Positions 8,781-20,410 are shown, numbered from the stretch's first letter. The stretch: DNA of 31,681 nt from Phlegmacium glaucopus (GCA_015039465.1 MU130573.1:52217-83897), one strand, 5' to 3'. The notes: a model not told the origin generated them from the sequence alone. Made by a program: numbers and translations.

Positions 8781-9798
8781 TAGTGTTTGGAAGTCCAGTT
8801 GCAGGACTGGAAAAAGACTGCAAAAAGACTGGACCAGACTGCAAAAGACCAGACCAGCAGTCTGGTTTTTGGTTTTTGAGAAGCAAAGACTGGAAAAAGA
8901 CCGGTCTTCGGTCCTAGGACTGGTCTGAACCGGTAGTTTTGTAGCCCTTATTTTTCCTTTAGAACAACATAAAGACCGTATTTTTGGTCAAATATTCACT
9001 GAGAAAGAAATGAAACAGTAAAAATGTACACAAAGTAGTAGGAAACAAATAATATCATCATAGAATTGTCGATTCTCAATGGAATTTAATGTTCTTGGGC
9101 TCATTCTAAAGGTATTGTTATGACTTCAAACAATTCAGTTGTCTTCTGATCGTAAACAGTTGTAAAAGATTTGTTCGTTCACAGTGAGCTCAAAGAATAC
9201 CAAGAGAATTGTCTCGAGGAATTGTCTTATGAGTTTCAGAGAGTTTCAGAGTAAGTAACTAAGTAGGATTCTCAAGAACTAGCTAAGGAGTACAGTTAGT
9301 GTGAATACCATATTTTATAGTAAGTAGATGAGTCATGCATAATGTGAGTCGCATGTATGTAGAGAGTGAGTCATGAGTAAAAATAGAGTTGACTCATACA
9401 ATGAGTCATACACATGTTTATGAAACAATGAAAAGAATGAGGTGAACATATGTAGATGGAAATGAAAAGGAAGAGTAAAGTGCATGTAGGTGAAATGGTG
9501 TCATGTTTGGCAGTGTTTAAAGAAAGAAAAATAAATGTTCATAACAGGTATAGATCACATCTACATATTTTTCTGATGTTATATATCATATATGAAAATA
9601 TGACCAGTCTTTGTCAAAAAACCAGTCCTGGACAGTCTTGGACCAGGACTGGTCCAGGACTGCAAAAAACCAATGTGGACCAGTCCCAATCAGTCCAGTC
9701 CGGTCTTTTGACCTTTTAGAAGCTTAGTGGACCAGTTTCAGTCCCAGTCCTGTCCAAAAATACCAAAAAACCAGACTGGACCAGACTTCCAAACACTA
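8781..9798. mobile_element. hAT-type MITE E
   Basis: 1,018 bp flanked by the perfect 8-bp TSD ATCACTAA (8773-8780 and 9799-9806). Terminal inverted repeats are TAGTGTTTGGAAGTC on both ends. Inside each end are clusters of GACTGGTCC / GGACCAGTC words within about 180 bp, and the middle (8950-9590) is AT-rich with no recognisable coding. The open frame 9456-9719 has no recognisable motif. TSD length and TAGTG-type ends indicate hAT mobilisation. Confidence 0.85.
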
Positions 9799-9806
9799 AT
9801 CACTAA

Positions 9807-10741
9807 GCTGCATAGCAAGTATGTTGGATTTTTAGTAATCATCCAAGCTAAATGTATCACATATGGACCAGAGTAGAAAGTTAGGAATACTGACCAATAG
9901 CGGTAAGGACTCATAGATGTATATCAAACATAGCCACAGTCTGAGATGTATAAGACAGTATTCTCCATTGGTTTAAACCAATACAATGTATATTCCCCCT
10001 CTAGCTTAAGCTCCACTTTGTTAGCGCTCTTGTCTAGATTGTTGTACTTTAAACTGACACCCAAATTTCCAACAAAGTATTGTTGTAGGATGTATAAATT
10101 ATATATCACAAGGAATTAGTGGCCATTATTGATCAATCATTTGAGGCAATTACAAGGTTTTTATTAATCAACATGCCAAACTGTGGTGAATTGGGAGTGA
10201 ACTCAAAATCGTTGGCTAGCTACATTACATAAGTAATTCATGGATGTCACATGTTGGGGTGGACATGCTGTGGAGGGGCAGAATCTCAAATTCTGGAACT
10301 CTTTAGATAAGACACAAGCTCCTAAAAGCAGCTGCTCATCTCATGAGCCATTCTTACCATGAGGGAGCTTATCTAATAATTGATGGTTGAACAAATAAAC
10401 AAACCTAAGGTCTTGAGCTCATGAGAGAGCAGCTGCTGGAAAAGTTGGTTGGTGATCTTGATTCTCAAAGACCACTGATTAACCCCAAGGTTGGGTTCAC
10501 TAAGCAGTTGTGTCACATTCTTGTCACAAGCAATATTGATGTAGATACTAGACATGAAAACTTGAATATGATACAAAAACTAAGTACTTATGAGCCTGAG
10601 CACAATTCCAAATGAAACTGGAAAGTACACATTCACCACCTAAAAGATGAAGGGAATGAACCATCCAGGAGGTCTGTGCCCTTGTACAGGCAAAGTGTGG
10701 TTCTTACTAAACAGAACACATATGCACATAATAGTTTATAT
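9807..10741. other. Unassigned 0.9-kb stretch
   Basis: No recognisable protein motif or element ends. Short frames at 9924-10109 (minus) and 10421-10615 (plus) show no known domain and are not supported as genes. The sequence lacks the CGGA or ACTGG clusters of the neighbours, so it may be older host or transposon DNA. Confidence 0.4.
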
Positions 10742-11000
10742 TGTTGGGATTTATGAGTTTCGACTCGTTATTCATTTAATGTTTTCATATTGGATATCTT
10801 ATCTTTTTCTTTCATTTATCATAACGTGATGATAAATGTTACCTAATCACTCCTTATAGTCACATTTTATTTTATATAGCAAGTCTCAACTTTATACCAA
10901 AGTTGAGACGTGAGTTCAGTTAATATCTCTTTTGTTATTATATCTAACAACCACCTAGTTATATTCCTATTTGTTCTAGCTGAGAAATATTACAGCAACA
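10742..11000 (+). mobile_element. 5' LTR of copia-2
   Basis: 259 bp, TGTTGGGATT to CAGCAACA, directly followed by the primer-binding site and gag, so it is a 5' LTR. It carries the conserved inverted repeat GTCTCAACTTT-ATACC-AAAGTTGAGAC at 10883-10909 and the TGTTCTAGCTG block, but lacks the second hairpin copy seen in copia-1. No 3' LTR partner is in the window. Confidence 0.85.
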
Positions 11001-11013
11001 GGTTATGGGCCCC
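11001..11013 (+). promoter_or_regulatory. Primer-binding site matching the initiator tRNA anticodon arm
   Basis: GGTTATGGGCCC follows the LTR without spacer. Its reverse complement GGGCCCATAACC has the form of the anticodon stem-loop of initiator methionine tRNA (CAU anticodon). Priming by an internal half of this tRNA is established for Drosophila copia. The ATG at 11005-11007, the gag start, lies inside the site. Confidence 0.7.
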
Positions 11014-12111
11014 GAAGACAAACTGTCCAACCTATCGATGAACTCCAGCTCAGATTCTACAACCCTAGCAATCCCCAAGCTCCGTGATGACGGAAGTAAC
11101 TGGGCTGATTATGAGCCTAGAATCCAAAAGGCCATGGGCTCAAAAGGACTGTGGAGACACATAGAGGGAACCGCCACTGCGCCTAAACCGTTCGCTGTCG
11201 TCGATGAAGTCCTAGTCCTATCGGATAGGAAGATGCCAGCTACAGAAGAGCAAATAGAAACTAAGGAGATCAGAATGGTTGAATTTGAAAAATGCGAGTA
11301 CTTAGCTCAACACATAATCCTTTCAACAACCTCAACACGTCTTGGTGCCAAAATAAAGAATTTGACATCCACTGAGGACATGTGGAAGGTGGTCAAGGCT
11401 GACGCAACGACGAAAAGTACACTGTACATCCTCGACGCAGAAGATCAGCTTTCGAGCATGAAACTAGTTGAAAACAAGCACTTTCAACTAATGATCCAAC
11501 AACGCGATAACCTATTGAAGATGGGGTCAACACTTTCTGAAACTTGTTTTAACATCATAGTGATGTCATCGCTACCAGATTTGTACAGACCAACTCTACA
11601 AACCATAACGGCAGCTGAACGAGCAAGCAGTCTCTCAGGAGGCCAGTCGCAATGGATGAAAACCGATGACTTAATGTCCTTCATCATTGAGGAGGCTCAG
11701 CACCGTTTAATTAATGACAAATGAGGCAAAAACGCTGAATCCGCACTAGCCGCCCACGTAAAAAGGGGTGGAAGATCCAGAAATGGGAAGCAGAAAAGGT
11801 TCAAAAAGCAAAGTAAAACCGATTCTGATGATGTGTGTGGAAACTGCAGAAAGAAAGGGCATAAAGAACCGGATTGTTGGTCAAAAGGAGGTGGCAAGGA
11901 AGGGCAAGGCCCGAGACAAAAGAAGTCTAAAAAGGTTAAATCAGCAACAATTGCAGTGGATGAAGAAGACGATAAACTCTTTGCATTTACCTGTACATCG
12001 GATTATGTTGAGGTCGCGAATGCCATGCCAGCTCTAAAATCAAGACTGGGTGGTTGCGTCAATAGCGGAGCGAGTAGTGATTACTCTCCCGATATCGTGC
12101 ACCAATACTGA
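11005..12111 (+). pseudogene. Ty1/copia gag and start of protease (copia-2)
   Basis: Gag begins MGPEDKLSNLSMNSSSD and runs through the UBN2-like capsid region (YLAQHIILSTTS, then EDMWKVVKADATTKS). An in-frame TGA at 11722-11724 interrupts it, and the same frame continues with a Lys/Arg-rich tract and the zinc knuckle CGNCRKKGHKEPDCW (CX2CX4HX4C) at about 11836-11880. The protease begins at CVNSGASSDYSPD: the active-site D-S-G reads N-S-G, so it should be dead. Homology fades at about 12111 and the rest of pol is missing. The start follows from the ATG in the primer-binding site and the absence of an earlier one. Confidence 0.88.
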
Positions 12112-12732
12112 TTGGTAGCGTGAGAGCAAAGCTTAAAAGTTGCCATCATGAAAATAAGCGGACTTTGAATTCACTTACCTATTTTGGAAGCAGCCCTGAA
12201 TCGCGTTCCTGGTCGATAAAATCATTCGTTCAATGTTATCATCCTCATCACTCATCATATCCTCAATGACTTCCACTATGCTATCCATCATTTACACTAT
12301 CGACATGCTCCTTAACATCTACCATCCATTTGTTCCTTGGCTAGCGATTCAACAAAGCGATCAATCAACTATTCACATCGGTCATCGGCTTGCGTTTGAT
12401 CGCATCTATGGCCCATCATTTCAAGAACGGCCCATTTATGGATGCATCAGCTACATCTCCCATTATGTCAAAGGCTTTGTCATTGTTGTTGTGGCTATGG
12501 ACCCACAAGTCTTCCCCTCAGCTATCTATCTTGCCATACCTCGCTCCTGGATCACACTCAGTCCCCTATCCTCACTCATCTACCTCTTATCTTATCATTC
12601 ACTGCCAAAACCATCATTCACATGGTACCTGAAGCCTTCCCACCCTCTTTATGACAATTTAGGAAGTCCAGGAGGATCACAACTAAGCAGGAATTGCAGA
12701 TGAATCAGCAGCAGAGGATTATTCTCGCAGAG
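12112..12732. other. CT-rich unassigned region downstream of copia-2
   Basis: A plus-strand open frame (12233-12703) and two overlapping frames exist, but all three share a pyrimidine-rich, CATC-rich composition and no known motif. I think they are compositional. The end (12660-12732) may belong to the internal 3' end of the element whose LTR starts at 12733. Confidence 0.4.
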
Positions 12733-13480
12733 TGTCAAGTATTATCAAGGCTGCGCGACATGGGATCATGGGCAAGTAGTATTTTCTCGGGAACAAGGCT
12801 GCACCTTTCAAGTGTTGACTCAGGACCTTTCATATTTTGACATGACCACACGGCTATGGAGCTGATATATTTTTACTATTGGGCTATGCGCACTGCCTTC
12901 TTTTCTTTTCTCTCGCACTTTGACACTTGTACAGATTTTTTTACTGTTCCTTTTTCTTTTCCATTGTTCTTTTCTTCTCGCAGCTGTCCTCTCTTCATTC
13001 TTCTTCTGACAGCGCGTACTTCTTTCTTTTTTTATTGTTTTACATAGCCTCATCCTTAGGTATAAATACTGCTCTTTTGTACCAGGATAGGTAGTTTCAT
13101 CTCAATTCATTCTTACCCCCCCCCAATTATCATCCTCTCAGTGGAATTCCAGTGAATTCCTTCCTCAAGTTCGCTTTTTCTGCCCTTAACTGTCAATCTA
13201 TCCCCACTGTCGATTACTATAGTCTTACTGGAGACTCTTATTCCTCCTCATCCTCATCCTTACTCCCTCTGAGTTTGCTTTTTCAGTCCCTCACTGTCAA
13301 CCTTCTGTCAACTGCTATAGTCTTACTGAAGACTCATTCTCATTCATCCTCATCCTCCTTATCTCTACAAGCCATGAACCCGTGCCGAAGGCACGGCGCC
13401 ACTCCGCTTTGCCGACCTCCAGCACGGATTCAGGGCTTGCCGGGGGCTCCGCCCCCTGGACCCCTGGCTGCATCACAACA
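12733..13480 (+). mobile_element. Probable Gypsy-type LTR
   Basis: Begins TGTCAAGTATTATC and ends ATCACAACA. It contains a TATA box (GGTATAAATAC near 13058), a TTTCATCTCAATTCATTCTTACC initiator-like block followed by a C-run, TCATCCTCATCC stretches, a GTGCCGAAGGCAC hairpin and a GGGGGCTCCGCCCCC hairpin near the 3' end. This layout fits LTRs of basidiomycete Gypsy elements. No matching TSD was found, and the sequence after 13480 (GTGTACAAAG) may be internal, so it could be a 5' LTR. Confidence 0.55.
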
Positions 13481-13507
13481 GTGTACAAAGTCTTAGATCC
13501 TAACAGT

Positions 13508-13685
13508 GAGGTCTTTGCTGTGATCCACCAGATCTGATCAGATCTGAGCAGATTTGGCAGGCATTCTGAGCGGATCTGCTCAGATGGTCAGATCTGAGCA
13601 GAATGGAAACTATATACCTCCCTAACCTTAATAAAACCCTAACCAAACCTTAACCCAAACCTTAACCAAACCTTAACCAAACCTT
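13508..13685 (+). mobile_element. Left half of small element C
   Basis: Starts GAGGTCTTTGCTGTGATCC, continues with AGATCTGATCAGATCTGAG repeats, TATACCTCCCTAACC and an AACCTTAACCAAACC array, then breaks off. The flank is CTAACAGT (13500-13507). Its missing right end appears, reversed but not complemented, at 13814-13978, and that end is followed by the same CTAACAGT in the reversed reading. The inner half is also present within elements B (from 2324 and about 22312). Confidence 0.65.
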
Positions 13686-16327
13686 TCCATGATGATTTCC
13701 TTCCACTACCCCCTTCTTGCTACTTACATCATATGTTTCTTTATGAATGACCTAACGTCAACATTTTTATTCTAAACAACTAAGACAAAAAACTATTCTC
13801 ACAAGTGACAATCGTCATGAAAAGACAGGGGGTGGTCTAGACTAGTCTAGACTAGTCTTAACAATATAGACTGGTCAAGACGAGTCAAGACGAGTCTAAG
13901 ACGAGTCTAAGACGAACCTAAGACTCACCTAGGTTCACCTAGACTCTTTTATCTCTGGATGATCGATGAAGACAATTAAAAAAAAAAAAAAAAAAAAAAA
14001 AAAGTTACTTAGGTTAGGACTGCGGTCTTTGTGATGAATAGTCTTGAAAGGAGTCTGAACCCATATACTCTGTTTCTGTTTCTTCACCTTCGGATCTGTC
14101 TTTCCTATACGTTAACCAGCCGACATAAAACGAAGTGGTAGAAGTCCCCTCGCCAAAATAGAATCTTGGGAAGAATGACACCAAGGTCCACGGTGAAGGA
14201 AACGAGTAAATGCGTGTCAGTTACCATAGGTTATACAGTGAAAGTTTCTCCGTACGTTACGAGAACCAAACGACCTCTTACTAGTCCTCACCTCTGACAC
14301 AAATGTTCTCCGTCCTCTCTACGTCTGTCCAATATGGGAATCCTACGAGAAACGATGGTAAGAGAAGGTGACGTTGGGATGAAGTGGTCCTCAAGAGACC
14401 TTACTGAAATTTGTACTATAAACATAACTAGAGAACCGCTGTATAGATACCTATACTCTTAGCAGTTAAATGACTCCTACTTCACATACTGATACCGGAA
14501 GTAGACTAACTAGTATAAGAAGTCTGAACCCCTTTCGTCGAGTCTCTAAAACGTCTATACGGTGTTCAATGACCGTTAACCCCACGTCACCCACCTTTGT
14601 CTGAAGAATTACTCGTCGAACTAATATTGTAACTTCTCTACTGACGGTCCTAGTGTCGGTTATGACGAGACAAATTACTGTCTGTCTCCCGTCATATACT
14701 ACGTCACTACCTCAGACAACCGTTGTTATTATCGTTTTACAAGAAAAACGTGTCACGTCCACCAACACCTTTTTGTAAACAGACATTATGTTAACGACGA
14801 CGACACGTACGAGTTCTTTTTTATCGAGAAACACAACGTAGTAGTCCGTATCGTAGTGAAGAAGAACTTCCACCGTCTTGACGAGTGAGGTGAGACTTTT
14901 AAGGATAAGTTTAGTTGTTGTGGAGTAAGACGTCATAACCGGCCTTAAGTGTATACAAGGTTCAATAGGTCGTTTGTAGTTAATAATAGACCCTACTTCA
15001 CGGTTACGTTGTGTTCATACGGTAACTACGACACCTATCTTGTGAAGCCCTACAAGAACTATCTCTACGAGGTAAACCACCTTAGTGACACAACAAACCA
15101 CCACTGAAATCTGTTTGTGAAGGTCACTAGGGAGTACCGTCATCTGTCGTCCAACACCGTCGTAGATAGTCTACTTCGGGTGAAACCGTCTTACAACTTT
15201 AAGTAATGGAGGTTCTCTTATACGCAGAACTTGTTAGAGGTCTCTACGTCGTCAAACGTTTAACCGACGATTTACAACCACCTCCATGACCTGACCTACT
15301 CAGACTGTGCTAACTCTAAGGTGTCCCGTATTAGACGGGACTGATAAACTAATTGAGGAACCACCTTCTTCAAATAGGACCTTAACTCCTACCACTCTTA
15401 CAACCCTATTAAAACGTCGATCTCGTTTATCATTACTCAGAGTTGAAATCTTATTTCAAACTAAAATATAATTACCATTCAATGGATCTCGTTTATCATT
15501 ACTGATCCATTATCAATCGATTACATCACTTACTTTATTTTACTTACGCGAGTGTAGAGTTGAAATAAGATTTCAACTCTACACATTATTTTCTTGAAAC
15601 ACTGATTTTCTTTCACTAATACATTATACGTTCTATTGTGCTTGTTATTTGTTTTCTTACTATTCTATTTGTCTATGAATTTATTGTTGGTTGCTGACTT
15701 TGAGTGTGTCAAGTTGTGAGGGGGAGTTCACTTTGTGACAACTACAGGATAACACACGTGTAGACAGTACACTACCATTTACACGGCTACCGTAATAGCT
15801 AATGTGTTACCCCGAATAACAACAAAGATCCTGACTCAAACTTTCAGAACGAAGGAGTTGTGGGGGTTGGGGTCAAAGAGTTACTTAACTTGCTTAAAGC
15901 CAGAGCGGTTACGAAAGTACTTTTATAGTCTCTGCAAGAGTAACCAACCATACATCAATTAAAGGTAGAAAAGTAGAACCTGACGAAGGGACTATTTCAC
16001 TATAACGTCTAGTTACACGAAGCAAGAACTTACTTTAAACAACAGGAACCGGTCGCGATAGCGTGGAACCAATAGTGTCAATTAGTTACATCCAGGTCAA
16101 CTATACAGTGCGTCAAGTAACTGCTTTGAGGAGTAGGTCTCACGGAGGAAACGTCGTACTCAATCGCACTACATAAACCGGAGGTACGAGCTATCGCGAT
16201 ATTACACGACAAAGAAGCTTGAGGTTCTATAACGAGGATCAGGTTTTACTTTGACATCGGTCTCTAGTTTACGACTACGAAGACCGATCGGGTTAGACGT
16301 AACGTTATGGGAACCTTATCATGTAAC
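13686..16327. other. Mirror-image block: reversed, not complemented, transposon DNA
   Basis: Read backwards base by base without complementing, 16327 down to about 14048 matches 29402 up to 31681 at roughly 98% by eye. Position p corresponds to 45729 minus p from 16327 to at least 14881, without indels. Read backwards it contains copia RNase H and polypurine tract (16327-15718), the copia LTR (15717-15400), and Helitron helicase (15399-14004). It then gives an A-run of 26, the right end of element C (13978-13814), CTAACAGT (13813-13806) and about 120 bp of unplaced DNA. Read normally, neither strand encodes anything. The boundaries are sharp at 16327/16328 and fuzzy near 13685. This is not an inversion, which would be complemented. 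Confidence 0.9.
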
Positions 16328-17884
16328 TTTTAAACCAAGCAGTAAGAGCAGTGTCCCTGGTTTCACCCCTCTCCACAACCTGATCAGCATTGTCATCTGG
16401 ACCAAAGTACACCAATTGCTGATCTTCCAAATGAACAGGAAGTCGGTAAACAGTGGGTTTTTCAGCATGCATGACAAATTCAAAGATATGATAGCAGCTT
16501 TCAACTGATCCAATGTAGCGTGCATCCAAGTACTCCTTGACTTCATCACGATTCTGGTCATCATGAAACTCCAGGGTTGTGTGGTCATGGCCTTTGTAAA
16601 TGTACTTGTGAATGTACCTGACGGCTTCAACAGTAGCACAGATTTCAACATTGATATGACAGTTATGTCTGGCAATCCATTAATAAATTTAAAAAAAATT
16701 CAAGATATGCAGAGAGTAACACTTACTTGGCAGAAAAATAAGGATTGTATGGAATGACATCTCTGTTGTCATATGTGTGACCATTTTTCACAACCACACG
16801 TCCATTATCAGGCCTGGCATACTTTGGATAACCATTTTCACCCATTATAGTATGATCACTAAACTCCTTAGGGTAATGCTTGCTGCATTTTCCAGCAACC
16901 CTGCAAGGTGCATGAGGTTTATCATCTCCACAGGGTCCATGAAGCATGCAGGTGGTGACAGTCTCATATAGAAGAGGATGGAGCTCAGGATCTGGAATCT
17001 GAGCAGAGACAATAGAGTTGACTTGGGCTGCATCATGAATTTTGTCATCTGGATGAAGGAAAAGGAGGAGATGCATGTGGGGAAGGCCACGTTTCTGGAA
17101 TTCAATAGTGTAAACCATTGCAAGAACTTTTCCAAATGCTCCATCATCTATGTCCTTCACCAAAGCTTTCTTTTTCTCCTCAAAAACACATGCTACAATG
17201 TCAGGATGATCTGAAGCCTTCTGTTTTCTTCTCCAACGGTTAGCACCTGCAGGTGGAGGGACCTCCTCCAATAGCTGATCTTGTATTTCTGGCCAGTTGG
17301 GATTGGCAGTCATAGTGAGAAAGATGTCAGGCTTGCGAAAAGCACGGCAAATGGCCATAGAATCTTGAAATAGCTGCATCATATGATGTTCACTGCCTAT
17401 AAAGCTGGAAGGAAGAATAATACGTCTTCCATGTTCTGCCAGATTTATATTGTTATCTCTATCACCCAACACAGCATCTCGAAGTCCAGAATACACCTCT
17501 GCTCGTAAGTCCTTTTGATGATGCTTTATCCAGTTTAATGTACTTTGTTCCACAGCAGCCCATGCATCCACCACATATTGCTGAAAGAGATTTCCTCCCC
17601 ATTGCAATAATGGTATCTCTCGAAGTCTGGAATGCAATCTGTATGCATGATAACAGCGCTGTGTAACATTTTGTGCTCGATGCCTCCCAGAAGCTCCAAT
17701 GTGAGCAGGAATATTGGGATGCCAGCCATCTTCACCATTAGGAAAGAGCAAGACATAATGAAGGGTAGAATAAGAAGGATGTAGATGACTTATCCTTCGA
17801 AGACCTCCAGCCTTGAGTCTTAGGACAATATCACAGTGATCTGCACAGTCTTCAGATCCATCTCCAGGCATGATAGCAGCAACC

Positions 17885-18444
17885 TGTTAAGTTTAAAACA
17901 AGGAAGTCACGTCAGAGTTACTCTGGAACAAGTAAGTGGAAAGGACATTGGCCTCAGCATGTGTGCTGTGCTGCCCAGCTCCTATAATGTCCTGATTTTG
18001 GAACCGGAAGAAGGAGGAATAAGATGGAAGACCTCAGTGACTTAGAGGACAAACAAGAGGAGGAAACAAAGTTGATATTCGAACTGAGGAAAACATACAA
18101 GTTTTGAGTACTTAAATAATATAAGGAATAGCAACCGAAATATAGAGTATAAATATAAGTGCTGCGTTCTGCTCCCGGAAAGGTCCTGCATTCTTGGGTG
18201 AGTAATCCATGGCGGGTATGCTGACTGATGGTGGGAAGGATGATGACAAAGAATAGTGGTAGTGGCAAAGAAGTGGTAATGGGTTTGGAGTATTGATGGA
18301 AGAGCCGGAAGGACATGGAGAAGTCTTGGAGTTGAAGATAGGAAGAGTAGTTTAGGATATAAGGGAAGGCACTGTACAGAGTACAGACTACTGGAGACAA
18401 CTCCGACAGAGCTGGACCGGAGTAACGTAAGATGGAATGTAACA
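17885..18444 (+). mobile_element. Solo LTR, family A, copy 3 (in Helitron Rep)
   Basis: 560 bp with TGTTAAG and TGTAACA ends, and the perfect 5-bp TSD CAACC at 17880-17884 and 18445-18449. It splits the Rep reading frame between the codons for NDEV and AAIMPGDG. Compared with copy 1 it has lost many CpGs to TpG or CpA. Confidence 0.9.
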
Positions 18445-19833
18445 CAACCTCATCATTAGCAGTAGGCAAGTTGTAATGTTGAAGATCCTGATTGTGTTCT
18501 GCATGAAGATGAATTGCCACAGTGTGATGCTCCTCTGGTGGCTTATCTCTCATAATCTGAAATGCCTGTTTATAAAGGTTGACATAAGGATGAGAATTAT
18601 TGAGGACCCCTTGAATGAGAGCCATAATAGCAGGTTTCAAATTGGTGTTGTTTTGTTCTCTCTGAGCCAACTGTTCTTGTGGATCATGAATATAGATCTG
18701 AGCAAATACAGGAGCATTGCCAGCAGTAGGAAGGAGGGCACCTGAAAGATGATGGAGTTCACCACTAATCCTAAATGAATATGGACCTGACCCTGCAGTA
18801 ACAGTATGATCAACCTTGACACCCAGAGAAGTAAATGCAAATACAGCATTATACTGGCGGATATTTGTTTTAAACTCCTGACTATGTAGGCTTGTACCAT
18901 CAAAGAGCTCTCTGAGATCCCTAGGAGCAGGAGGGAATGGAGGAAGATGAACCTGGCCACTGAGACAACACAATCCAAATTTTGGTTCATTGACTGTAGA
19001 TTTTGAGAGTCTTTCAGCATCAAAATGGAGTGCATGGCAGTGAGCACACTCCAAGGTCATGGGTCCCAAAGAATGCCTTTCAGCAGGTTCATGATAGGCA
19101 GTCCTAGCACATTGCAAATTATTTCTGTTCCTGTTTTGCCCACGATGGCCTCTTCTGGGCAAAGGAGGTGATGGAGATCGTGATGGAGGTGGAGGTGGAG
19201 ATGGAGGAGGAGATGGAGGTGGGGGTGGAGATGGGAGATGTCTAGAAGAATTGGCATTAATGATCTGAGTCTGATAGACTTCAATATTCTGTCTAGATGT
19301 ATGATTTGTGATATTCTCTGATCTTGTCCGTCTTACCTGTAAACATCTTCTTTGGCAGTTCTGTTGATCCTGCTGCTGTTCATTCAGCTCCTGTGCCTGG
19401 CGTTCATTTCTCCATATATTATGCATCTGTTGTATCCATCTTTCATCTCATCTTTCAGCTGATTCCATAGCAGCCTGTACATCTACATACTCCTGTGGTT
19501 GGTTGTTTGGTGGAGGTGTAGATGGGAGATGTCTAGATGTATGATTTGTAATATCATGTATTCTCAACTGTCCTTCCCCACACTGCTGATTTCTCTGTCC
19601 ATTATGCCTCTGTTGCATCCATCTTTCATCACGTCTTTGAGCCTCCTCCATAGCAGCTTGTACATTTATATGCTGTGGTGGAATGTGAGGTTGAGGTTGT
19701 AATAGAGGAAGAACAGGTGGAGGTGGTGATGGTGGTGGTGAATGAAATGAAGAAGCAGGAGGAATAAGCTAAATGTGATGTCAACAATTAGTTTCATAAT
19801 ATAAAATAAAATAAAATAAATATAAACACATAC

Positions 19834-20218
19834 AGGAGGAAGAGCAGCATACTGCTGAGCAATTTCAGCAAATGTCAGAGGAGCAGGTGGAGCAGGTGGA
19901 GGTGAAGGAGATGGAGCTGGAGGTAGAGGAACCATCTAAATGTGATGCAAATGAATTAGTTTGATGATTATAAAATAAATAAAATAAAACACACAGGAGC
20001 AAGAGCACCATATTGAGCAGCAACATCAGCAAATGGCAGAGGAGGAGGTACAGGTGGAGGAGGAGATGGAGAAGCAGGAGGTGGAGGAACCATCTAAATG
20101 TGATGCAAACACAATTAGTTTGATAATTATAAATAAATAAAATAAAACATACAGGAGGAAGAGCAGCATATTGAGCAGCAATATTAGCAAATGGCAGAGG
20201 AACAGGTGGAGGAACAAA
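19834..20218 (-). repeat. Tandemly duplicated proline-rich exons of the Helitron gene
   Basis: Three exons, 19834-19935 (34 codons), 19995-20093 (33 codons) and 20153-20218 (22 codons), each end in a version of LPFAEIAAQYAALPP and are separated by near-identical AT-rich introns (donor GTATGT or GTGTGT, acceptor TTTAG). A related exon end occurs at about 20284-20340 (PLPFHEVAAQYAALQ), and 19768 starts another proline-rich exon. Every unit preserves phase. Confidence 0.75.
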
Positions 20219-20410
20219 CTAAATTTGATGTAAAAAAATTAGTTTGATATCATATATTAAATTAGATATTAAATAAAACTTACAGCATGATGTTGGAGAG
20301 CAGCATATTGAGCAGCAACTTCATGAAATGGTAATGGAGCAGAAGCAGGTGCAGGTGCAGGTATACTATAACCTCTACCCCTACCCCTACCTCTCCCTCT
20401 TCCTCTACCT

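Noticed and set aside
12233..12703. 156-codon plus-strand open frame as a gene
   Set aside because: Pyrimidine-rich sequence keeps three overlapping frames open. There is no known motif, and it lies between two retrotransposon pieces.
14712..14936. Minus-strand 74-codon open frame in the mirror block
   Set aside because: The block is reversed text of known transposon genes, so frames read in the given orientation have no biological meaning.
13686..16327. Ordinary inversion of the copia-Helitron block
   Set aside because: An inversion would match 29402-31681 as reverse complement. Only the plain reverse matches.
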